A DNA stretch of 12,017 nucleotides, from NCBI GenBank assembly GCA_027011235.1, contig JALVAI010000085.1, forward strand, positions 1 to 12,017, written 5' to 3'. The position numbers and the translations under genes are program-made. The notes below the pieces were generated by a model. That model was not told the origin of the DNA. It saw only the letters and a list, made by a program, of their open reading frames with translations, and ran no database searches. Each line of letters opens with the position of its first letter. Within the stretch, counting starts at the first letter, position 1. Shown one piece after another: positions 6,608 to 12,017 of this stretch. This stretch comes from Desulfobulbaceae bacterium. Its GTDB lineage: Bacteria; Desulfobacterota; Desulfobulbia; Desulfobulbales; Desulfobulbaceae.

Positions 6608-7438
6608 TCAGAGCAAAACCGCGGTTAACAGGTAATCAAAGATAAGCACCGAGATTGACGATAAAACAACTGCCTGGGTAGTGACCCTGCTCACACTTTC
6701 CGCCCCGAAACCGGCCCCGCGAATCTGCTGGACTAAATAGCCCCGTCCCGCACAAATCCAGACCAGGAGCAGGGCAAAGACAATGGATTTTATGACTCCA
6801 AGGCGAATGTCATGATTGGTGACGCTCTGTTGCATACCCGATAAAAATGAACCGGAATTGACCCCCATAAGACCAACGCCTGCAAGATAGCCGCCAAAGA
6901 TGCCGACAATATCAAAAACCGCGGTCAACAGGGGAACGGATATCAGAGCGGCAAGAAACTTGGGCGAGATCAGGTAGCGAAAGGGGTCGATCGCCATGCA
7001 TTCAAGGGCATCAATCTGCTCGGATATACGCATGATCCCAATCTCGGCGCACATGGCTGACCCGGCACGACCGGTGACCATGAGAGCGGTCAAGATTGGT
7101 CCTAACTCCATGATCAGGGTCAGGGAAACAGCGGAACCCAACATGCCTTCGGCGCCGAACTTGTGAAGCGAGTAATATCCCTGCAGCCCAAGAACCATGC
7201 CTGAAGAAAGGGCGGTAAAAAAAATTACGGCCAAGGAACCGGCACCGATAAAATTAAGCTGCTTGAGCAGTTCCCGAAAACGAAAGGGTCGCCGAAAGAT
7301 ACCAACAAGGGCGGAAAACAAAAAAATCCCCATTCGCCCCAGGTCGGTGAGTATATAGAGAACGTGATCCCCAAGAAAGATAAAAGGCAGTGCCAGGGCA
7401 GGCGGTTCTTCTTCAGGGGTTATGGTTGTTTCAGCCAT
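6608..7438 (-). CDS. mlaE: Mla lipid ABC transporter, permease subunit (MlaE/YrbE family)
   Basis: Inner-membrane permease of the Mla system. Its 276 residues contain several hydrophobic segments (about 62-85, 104-122, 160-195 and two near the C-terminus). They also contain the family signature GRAGSAMCAEIG (123-134) followed by EQIDAL (140-145) and DPFRYLISPK, which forms the coupling region with MlaF. The N-terminus is an acidic, Pro-rich stretch of about 15 residues. No other plausible start exists between the ATG at 7436-7438 and an upstream in-frame stop, although no clear ribosome site precedes it. It follows a PilZ gene after 60 nt and is followed 2 nt later by mlaF. Confidence 0.95.
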   Translation of the reverse strand: MAETTITPEEEPPALALPFIFLGDHVLYILTDLGRMGIFLFSALVGIFRRPFRFRELLKQLNFIGAGSLAVIFFTALSSGMVLGLQGYYSLHKFGAEGMLGSAVSLTLIMELGPILTALMVTGRAGSAMCAEIGIMRISEQIDALECMAIDPFRYLISPKFLAALISVPLLTAVFDIVGIFGGYLAGVGLMGVNSGSFLSGMQQSVTNHDIRLGVIKSIVFALLLVWICAGRGYLVQQIRGAGFGAESVSRVTTQAVVLSSISVLIFDYLLTAVLL

Positions 7439-7498
7439 GGCAATAAACGTATCAGCGGGAAATGATTATCTCGTCGTGGTAAAAGGTTGCATCGGCAA

Positions 7499-7885
7499 TC
7501 AGCATGAGACACCCTGATTTGGCGGAAAATCCTCTAAAAACTCCTCGGCCACGCGCAATGGGTCCGGGGTTGCATAGAGAATCATTGTCTGCAAAAACAT
7601 ATAACTGTCCTGCTGCATATCTTGAAATTCCAACCCCAGACCATCCTGTTCAACCCTGACGATCCTGGCGGTAAACTTCAGGGTCAGGCTGCTGTTGGGC
7701 CCGGTTTCCCGTAATTCGACAGTACAGATGTCATGTACCGATGCATCAAAGGAACCGGCAATAAACATGCCGATCAGACTGAGATCTCGAATCGGTTGAT
7801 CTTCATAGGTCCTGCCATTGAGTACCAATCTGGCCTTCCGATCAAAAGGAACCCTGGCATAGGAACGTTTATCGTCTTGTTTCAT
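7499..7885 (-). CDS. PilZ-domain protein, probable cyclic-di-GMP receptor
   Basis: A 128-residue soluble protein consisting almost only of a PilZ domain. The c-di-GMP-binding motifs are both present: RxxxR (Arg7 to Arg11 in RSYAR) and DLSLIG, matching (D/N)xSxxG, at about 34-39. A later strand RVEQDGLGLEF closes the barrel, and a helical C-terminal tail of about 35 residues follows. It therefore probably binds c-di-GMP and acts through a partner, which is unknown. I use the ATG at 7883-7885. A GTG at 7901-7903 would add six residues, and neither start has a good ribosome site. mlaE follows after 60 nt on the same strand, so the two may be co-transcribed. Confidence 0.85.
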   Translation of the reverse strand: MKQDDKRSYARVPFDRKARLVLNGRTYEDQPIRDLSLIGMFIAGSFDASVHDICTVELRETGPNSSLTLKFTARIVRVEQDGLGLEFQDMQQDSYMFLQTMILYATPDPLRVAEEFLEDFPPNQGVSC

Positions 7886-7903
7886 TGTTACGAAGCGGGT
7901 CAC

Positions 7904-7979
7904 TACGATGAAATTTCCAAATCAGGACCTTTCCACGTGCAAGATATAAACATTGATCATAAAAAAAACAAGGAGACAG
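7904..7979 (-). other. AT-rich spacer upstream of the PilZ gene with a weak promoter-like sequence
   Basis: A TTGTTT and a TTATAT/TATATC stretch are spaced about 16-17 bases apart on the minus strand (7943-7971). They could be a promoter for pilZ-mlaEFD, but each hexamer matches poorly and the region is simply T-rich. A 22-codon hydrophobic open frame beginning at the ATG 7988-7990 also crosses it. It has no clear ribosome site, and I do not call it a gene. Confidence 0.25.
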
Positions 7980-8014
7980 AAAAAAAACATGATTCCAGCC
8001 CTACCCTCGGAATC
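7980..8014 (-). terminator. Possible intrinsic terminator after the second DUF106-like gene
   Basis: On the minus strand, GATTCC (8009-8014) pairs with GGAATC (7991-7996) around a 12-base loop. It is followed, after three bases, by eight T residues. The stem is short, the loop is long, and it overlaps the end of the coding sequence, so it is weak compared with the terminator at 8605-8636. Confidence 0.3.
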
Positions 8015-8585
8015 GCCCCTTGACCAAAAAACCAATAAGAAGTCCCGCACAGTAGGTCAGGAGAAATACCGCGGTAACAGTCAGGCCGTGGAACCCAAAA
8101 CTGTTTGCAGGTAGGGGTAGTACATAGGGTGTGCCGATCGCATTTCTGAGAAAAGCAGCCGAAAAAACCGAGTTGAGCCAGGCCAGGGTAAGAAAAAGCG
8201 GCAGAAGATAAACAGTTACGTAACGGGCATAATGATTGGCCAGATAGGTATTGAAATCATGGTTCAACTCATCATCGGTCACACGATACAGGGCCTCGCG
8301 GCTATATTTATCGGGAATATACTGTAAATTTTGCTGCCGTCTTCGTTTTTCGGCAAACATTGCATTGAATCGGGCGACTTTTTCATCAACATTGAGTAAA
8401 TGTCTCATCCACAGGGAAAAACTGGCGGTCAGGAGCCCTAACAGTATTACATGCAGCCATATCGGGGTGTGCAGCCAGGCAAGCGGACGAATGAAAACGG
8501 CGTGTAACACCCAGCCAACACCACGAAAAAAAGGAACGATGGCGCCATAATAAAGTCCGTCCAAAAACCGGTTTAAAGTTTCCAT
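8001..8585 (-). CDS. DUF106/EMC3-like small membrane protein B (Oxa1/YidC superfamily candidate)
   Basis: A 194-residue inner-membrane protein of uncertain function. From the N-terminus it has an amphipathic/hydrophobic stretch (about 10-40), a transmembrane helix (about 45-62), and a charged, Arg/Glu-rich probable coiled coil (about 66-110, with EKRRRQQ). Two further transmembrane helices follow (about 122-145 and 164-186). It aligns by eye with the protein ending at 11477. Both share LHV at the first helix, P-F-L----(A/W)-(L/I)N--F in the second, then G-(P/G)Y-(L/F)-LP. This helix / coiled-coil / helix-helix plan resembles archaeal DUF106 and EMC3 of the Oxa1 superfamily. The ATG 8583-8585 is the best start, but no ribosome site precedes it. 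A strong terminator lies only about 20 nt upstream. Function in insertion or anchoring is inference. Confidence 0.6.
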   Translation of the reverse strand: METLNRFLDGLYYGAIVPFFRGVGWVLHAVFIRPLAWLHTPIWLHVILLGLLTASFSLWMRHLLNVDEKVARFNAMFAEKRRRQQNLQYIPDKYSREALYRVTDDELNHDFNTYLANHYARYVTVYLLPLFLTLAWLNSVFSAAFLRNAIGTPYVLPLPANSFGFHGLTVTAVFLLTYCAGLLIGFLVKGRFRG

Positions 8586-8590
8586 AAAAC

Positions 8591-8602
8591 TTGTTGCAAC
8601 AA
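8591..8602. repeat. 12-bp perfect palindrome in the leader of membrane protein B
   Basis: TTGTTGCAACAA reads the same on both strands. It lies between the T-run of the upstream terminator and the ATG at 8583-8585, where a ribosome site would be expected. It could be a protein operator or a small translation-blocking hairpin; the sequence alone does not say which. Confidence 0.4.
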
Positions 8603-8604
8603 TC

Positions 8605-8636
8605 AAAAAAAAACGGGAAGAGTAAACACTCTTCCC
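8605..8636 (-). terminator. Strong intrinsic terminator of the oxidoreductase operon
   Basis: The minus-strand arms GGGAAGAGT (8628-8636) and ACTCTTCCC (8615-8623) form a perfect 9-bp stem with a GTTT loop. They are followed by G and nine T residues. It lies 100 nt after the ferredoxin-subunit stop and only about 20 nt before the start of membrane protein B. The interval 8637-8735 holds no gene and only a minor GCCCC/GGGGC hairpin at 8692-8705. Confidence 0.88.
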
Positions 8637-8735
8637 ATCTTACCCTGTTTTCACCAATCCCCGCAAGAGGAGAGGAAACAAAACCAGAAATGCCCCACCG
8701 GGGGCGCTACAAATATCTCTCCTGCCGCTGAGGAA

Positions 8736-9188
8736 TCAAAACCTGGTCAGGGTCACAAAGCGTAATGCCTGGGTAGTACATTTTGTTACACAGACCGGTT
8801 CCATTCCCTGATCGACCCGATCAACACAAAAATCACATTTAACCATTTTGTTCTTTTCCTGATTGAGCTGCGGCACCCCCCACGGACAGGCGCCGGCGCA
8901 TGCCATGCAACCAATGCATTTTTCCTCATCCACCAGGACAATACCATCCTCACGTTTGCTTATTGCCCCGGTGGGACAGATGGATGCGCAATAGGGCTCA
9001 TCACATTGGTAACAACTACGAAAGGAAAATTCGGTCTTTGGAACCCCCCTGATGGATGTGAGCGGTTGATGATCAATTTCACAGAGGATGGCGCCGAATG
9101 GAAGCTTCTTGTTGGTCTTGCAGTGAATCTCGCAACCATGACAGCCGATACACCTTTTGGTATTGAGATAGATCATATACTTGTTCAT
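8736..9188 (-). CDS. Four-cluster [4Fe-4S] ferredoxin subunit of a DMSO-reductase-family enzyme (PsrB/DmsB-like)
   Basis: Electron-transfer subunit, 150 residues, for the molybdopterin protein encoded just upstream. Sixteen cysteines fall into the four classic groups: Cys13/16/19/23, Cys59/62/67/71, Cys91/94/97/101 and Cys118/121/133/137. The last has the long CxxC-x11-C spacing of the PsrB/DmsB/HycB family. No signal peptide is present, and the first cluster starts at residue 13, so the protein should stay in the cytoplasm unless carried by its partner. It is shorter than DmsB (about 205 residues), lacking extra loops. The ATG overlaps the upstream stop (ATGA, 4 nt), with GGAGGG 7 nt before it, so the two subunits are translationally linked. 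No NrfD-type anchor gene follows it. Confidence 0.93.
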   Translation of the reverse strand: MNKYMIYLNTKRCIGCHGCEIHCKTNKKLPFGAILCEIDHQPLTSIRGVPKTEFSFRSCYQCDEPYCASICPTGAISKREDGIVLVDEEKCIGCMACAGACPWGVPQLNQEKNKMVKCDFCVDRVDQGMEPVCVTKCTTQALRFVTLTRF

Positions 9189-11296
9189 AACTCAACCCTC
9201 CGTTTCGGATTTCTGGCGCTTCGGCGCACAGTGACAAAACTCTCGCAAAGGTTCATACCACCGCCGGCCTGGTCCCAGGATTCCAGCATACCGACCATAA
9301 GTTTCTGGTCACTCATGCCGGCATGATAGGCCCTGGTTTGCAGGGGAACCTGCCGACCAAAACCATGTACCGTGAACACGCATTCTGGGTGAATAAAATC
9401 TGTTACATGGGCCTTGATACGCTGCTTAAAGCCATCAACGGCGATAACATCGACAATTTCGCCCTCTTTCACGTTAAGTTTGGCCGCCACCTTTGTATTG
9501 ATCCACAGGGTGTTTTCCGGCATCAGCTCATAAAGAAGGATATTGTTGATTGTGTGGCCATGGGTATGAACAGCGGAACGGCCAAAAACGAGACGAAACT
9601 GTCCCTTGGGAGGTTTTGTCGGACTCTCATAGGGTTTGAGTGATTCAAGACCGGCATCGGTGAGCTTGTTACTGATAATTTCAATCTTTCCGGACGGGGT
9701 TTTGAACTTTCCATCCAGTTTGTCCCGGTCATACATAATCGCCTCATCGGTCAGACTGACGAACCCCTTGTCCTTGAAATCATCAATGGACAGCCCGGTT
9801 GGTTCGAGCTGCCAGGCCCAGATGTCCTCAATGGTGGAATGGGGAAAGTACTCCTGCAAATCAAGACGATCGGCGAGCAGTTTGAAAATTTCCCATCCGG
9901 GCTTGGTATCATATAAAGGCTCCACGGCCTTTTGCCGGACAGCCAGCCGCGGCTTGGGCCCCTTCTGGACACAGACTGGATTGTCACGCTCAAGGTACAT
10001 TGATTCCGGGAGAATCACATCGCAATACCAGCCGAACTCACTGTAATGGGTATCAATGGAAACCAGCAGATCACAGTTGTCAAAGGCGAGTTTCTGGGCC
10101 TGGGGATCGGGCATGGCCGTGAAGGGATCATGACGCATGGCAATCCAGGCCTTTACCGGATAGGGCTCTCCGGTGCGCATGGCATCGAAAAAGAGATGCT
10201 GCAGTCCCGGTCCCTTGTCAAAATGTTTATATTTCCAACCGACCCCGTCCGCCCTCTTGATGTCGGGCTTTGGACAGTCAAAATTACGGATTCCGGGTTT
10301 ACCGCAATCACCGGGTCCCTTGGGCATGATCAGGCCGCCCTTGATTTCGATGTTGCCCATGAGAACGTTTAAGATATGCAGGGCACGGCTTGCATAAAAC
10401 GAGTCTTTATAGCGGGAAAGCATCCAGCCGGGATGAAAAATGACCTGCGGCATGTCCTCGGCCACCTCGTCGATAAAGGCAAGAATAGCCTTTTCCTTGA
10501 CTCCACACTCTTTGGCCGCCCAGGCCGGTGTATACTCTTCAACAAAGGTGCAAAGGCTGTCAAAATCGGCAACGTATCTTTCAATGAATGCCTTGTCATA
10601 GAGTTGCCGTTTGATAATCTCATGAATAAATCCCAGGGCCAGGGCATAATCGGTACCGGGTCGGACCTGAAAAAACCTGGTCGCCTTGAGACCGGTCATG
10701 GTCTGCCGGACATCCACATAGGTCAACCTGCCGCCTTTCTGCAACATATCCATGGTCTGAAGATTTTCAGCAATTCGCAAAGAGGCAAACATGTTGCGGC
10801 CGAACAGGACCAGATGTTTGGAATTTTTTATATCGTAGATAAATCCCTTGCGGCCAACGCCGTTAATGGAAAGACTGGCATGGTGGGTATTGCGGCCACA
10901 GGTTGAATCATGGTTGGTATAATTTGGAGAACCAAAGGCGTGACAGAAGGTCTTGTACATTGCCTGCCAAGGACCGCCTCGTGATGAAACGACCAGGGAT
11001 TCCGGGCCGTATTCCTGTTTAATTGCGGTCAACTTGCCTGCGATATAATCAAGGGCCTCGGACCAGCTTGCCTTGCGCCAGCGTCCGGCGCCACGACCGC
11101 CTTCACGGATAAGCGGCTGCTGGGGCCGTTCATCGTCCTTGACAAGGGCCGTACCAGCAGACCCTTTGGCACACAAGGCGCCGCCAAGCAGATGGGGATT
11201 GCCCTCTATCCAGATTACCTCGTTGTCTTCGACTTCAACGCGGATTGGACAACGGACAGTACACATCCCGCACATACTGTACACGGTCTTTTTCAT
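9185..11296 (-). CDS. Molybdopterin oxidoreductase catalytic subunit (PsrA/PhsA-like, DMSO reductase family)
   Basis: A 703-residue Mo- or W-bis(pyranopterin guanine dinucleotide) enzyme. A [4Fe-4S] motif CxxCxxxC plus a distant Cys (Cys9, 12, 16 and 42) opens the protein. Cys133 in HDSTCGRN is the likely metal ligand, typical of the polysulfide/thiosulfate/tetrathionate/arsenate branch. FKTPSGKIEI (531-540) precedes the C-terminal dinucleotide-binding domain (about 566-690, with FGRSAVHTHGHT). There is no twin-arginine motif, because the Fe-S motif begins at residue 9. It should therefore be cytoplasmic, unlike most Psr/Phs enzymes. GGAGGAG lies a few bases before the ATG. The ferredoxin-like subunit overlaps its 3' end. 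No membrane quinone-handling subunit is next to it, and DUF106-like proteins are. The substrate is unknown; sulfur compounds are only one option. Confidence 0.92.
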   Translation of the reverse strand: MKKTVYSMCGMCTVRCPIRVEVEDNEVIWIEGNPHLLGGALCAKGSAGTALVKDDERPQQPLIREGGRGAGRWRKASWSEALDYIAGKLTAIKQEYGPESLVVSSRGGPWQAMYKTFCHAFGSPNYTNHDSTCGRNTHHASLSINGVGRKGFIYDIKNSKHLVLFGRNMFASLRIAENLQTMDMLQKGGRLTYVDVRQTMTGLKATRFFQVRPGTDYALALGFIHEIIKRQLYDKAFIERYVADFDSLCTFVEEYTPAWAAKECGVKEKAILAFIDEVAEDMPQVIFHPGWMLSRYKDSFYASRALHILNVLMGNIEIKGGLIMPKGPGDCGKPGIRNFDCPKPDIKRADGVGWKYKHFDKGPGLQHLFFDAMRTGEPYPVKAWIAMRHDPFTAMPDPQAQKLAFDNCDLLVSIDTHYSEFGWYCDVILPESMYLERDNPVCVQKGPKPRLAVRQKAVEPLYDTKPGWEIFKLLADRLDLQEYFPHSTIEDIWAWQLEPTGLSIDDFKDKGFVSLTDEAIMYDRDKLDGKFKTPSGKIEIISNKLTDAGLESLKPYESPTKPPKGQFRLVFGRSAVHTHGHTINNILLYELMPENTLWINTKVAAKLNVKEGEIVDVIAVDGFKQRIKAHVTDFIHPECVFTVHGFGRQVPLQTRAYHAGMSDQKLMVGMLESWDQAGGGMNLCESFVTVRRSARNPKRRVEL

Positions 11297-11300
11297 TGTT

Positions 11301-11307
11301 CTCCTCC
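11301..11307 (-). promoter_or_regulatory. Ribosome binding site of the molybdopterin subunit
   Basis: GGAGGAG on the minus strand, 4 to 6 bases before the ATG at 11294-11296. It confirms the start and therefore the absence of a Tat leader. Confidence 0.7.
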
Positions 11308-11476
11308 GTAAATTAGATGGTGATTATCCAGGTCACTCTACCGATTACTCGTAAAACGGTTCTCCGGCCGATATGAGCAATCTCTGCCAAATAGAACGAC
11401 AGGACAACTGTTTCTGACGGGCTATCTCAAGGTGACACCTCCGCTAATATATATTAAGAACGTATTCCCTTTACAG
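11308..11476 (-). other. Leader/spacer upstream of the molybdopterin subunit, with two palindromes
   Basis: No gene is seen in this stretch. It contains AGGTGTCACCT (11430-11440, dyad with a single central base) and TAATATATATTA (11445-11456, perfect 12-bp palindrome), only 4 bases apart and both just after the stop of the upstream membrane protein. They may be operator and -10-region DNA for the oxidoreductase operon. A TGGCA...TTGCT pair near 11376-11389 looks like sigma-54 DNA, but its spacing is two bases too short. Confidence 0.35.
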
Positions 11477-12017
11477 TCAGGCAACATCCGATGTCATGGA
11501 GTCAATGGCCTGCCTGCGGCTGGCCGCTTTTTTTTTGGAGATTCCCTTGATGATGGCCCAACCAATATGAATCACCACCAGGGCCATGAGATAATAAAAC
11601 ACAGATCCTACCAGGAGTTCTTTTCCGCCGCTTGAGGGCAGAGAAAACAGGTATCCCTTGCCAAACATTCTTGTCAGCGCTTCGGCCCGGAACGATTCGT
11701 TGATGTAGGCTACCATGAGAAAAACCGGCATGACATTTCTGGCAAGCCCTAACAAAAAACCCTCCAGAAAATAATCGTAATAGACACGGTTCAACTTGGC
11801 CTGATCGATATTTTTTGCGATTCCCTTGGCCTTGTCATAATCGGGGCTCTTCATGGCCTCTTCCCGGATTTTGTACCAGTGCTGGAACTCTTTTTCCAGT
11901 TCAATATAACGTTTGGTGATAATAAACCTGTTCAGTGTTTTGGTGACCAGAACGGTCACAAAGGCAAGCAGGGTCAGAATGACAACCGGGCCAAGCACAT
12001 GCAGGGGCGCCAATGCC
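11477..12017 (-). CDS. DUF106/EMC3-like membrane protein A (Oxa1/YidC superfamily candidate), N-terminus outside window
   Basis: About 179 C-terminal residues are visible. The frame is still open at the window edge, so the TTG at 12011-12013 is not taken as the start. The visible layout is a transmembrane helix at the left end (LGPVVILTLLAFVTVLVT), then a charged probable coiled coil (about residues 30-75, with ELEKEFQHWYKIREEAMKS). Two transmembrane helices follow (about 92-110 and 133-155), and then a Lys/Arg-rich tail. This matches archaeal DUF106 proteins, relatives of YidC, Oxa1 and EMC3 that act in membrane-protein insertion. It is homologous by eye to membrane protein B. The molybdopterin gene follows after 180 nt on the same strand. 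The family call is stronger here than for protein B. Confidence 0.6.
   Translation of the reverse strand, partial: ALAPLHVLGPVVILTLLAFVTVLVTKTLNRFIITKRYIELEKEFQHWYKIREEAMKSPDYDKAKGIAKNIDQAKLNRVYYDYFLEGFLLGLARNVMPVFLMVAYINESFRAEALTRMFGKGYLFSLPSSGGKELLVGSVFYYLMALVVIHIGWAIIKGISKKKAASRRQAIDSMTSDVA

Noticed and set aside
7922..7990. A 22-codon hydrophobic minus-strand frame between protein B and the PilZ gene.
   Set aside because: Its Phe/Leu content comes from two T-runs, one of which may be a terminator tail. There is no convincing ribosome site and no conservation evidence.
8692..8705. A GCCCC/GGGGC hairpin after the ferredoxin subunit as a second terminator.
   Set aside because: It has only a 5-bp stem and no T-run follows. 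The 9-bp structure at 8605-8636 is a far better terminator.
11376..11389. A sigma-54-like TGGCA...TTGCT sequence upstream of the molybdopterin gene.
   Set aside because: The spacing between the GG and GC elements is two bases shorter than the strict -24/-12 geometry.
11308..11476. A molybdenum-cofactor riboswitch before the molybdopterin gene.
   Set aside because: The leader is long enough, but I could not recognise the conserved core of that motif by eye. An Infernal search with the Moco model would be needed.

Overview
All fourteen protein genes I can support lie on the minus strand, so the window reads functionally from right (12017) to left (1). The gene set suggests a strictly anaerobic Gram-negative bacterium of the Desulfobacterota (deltaproteobacterial) type. 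The grounds are a bifurcating-type ETF beta subunit next to a gene starting with a ferredoxin motif, a molybdopterin/Fe-S oxidoreductase pair, Mla outer-membrane lipid transport (hence a two-membrane envelope), and a Cys4 zinc form of ribosomal protein L32. That placement is inference, because no rRNA or other phylogenetic marker is present.

Region 1 (about 12017-8001) is the most unusual part. A Psr/Phs-like molybdopterin oxidoreductase (9185-11296) and its four-cluster ferredoxin subunit (8736-9188) overlap by 4 nt. Neither has a Tat or Sec signal, and no NrfD-type or cytochrome b anchor is visible. They are flanked by two mutually homologous small membrane proteins (11477->12017 and 8001-8585), whose TM / coiled-coil / TM / TM layout resembles the DUF106/EMC3 branch of the Oxa1/YidC superfamily. 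A strong intrinsic terminator (8605-8636) and a 12-bp perfect palindrome separate the ferredoxin gene from the second membrane protein.

Region 2 (7903-5344) is a PilZ-domain protein followed by a tightly packed lipid ABC importer/exporter, mlaE-mlaF-mlaD. No mlaC or mlaB is adjacent.

Region 3 (about 5200-1) is a lipid and translation operon in the familiar order yceD/DUF177 - rpmF - plsX - fabH. It continues, unusually, into an acyl-CoA dehydrogenase, etfB, and the start of a gene that is probably etfA with an N-terminal ferredoxin motif. Promoter-like elements are seen before DUF177 (extended -10) and before rpmF. PlsX makes acyl phosphate for phospholipid synthesis and FabH starts fatty-acid chains. 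The dehydrogenase/ETF module would move electrons to or from acyl-CoA thioesters, so short-chain acyl-CoA metabolism and membrane lipid synthesis may be co-expressed.

No tRNA, rRNA, CRISPR array, insertion sequence, or phage or plasmid gene was found. There is no gene-free stretch longer than 300 bases.
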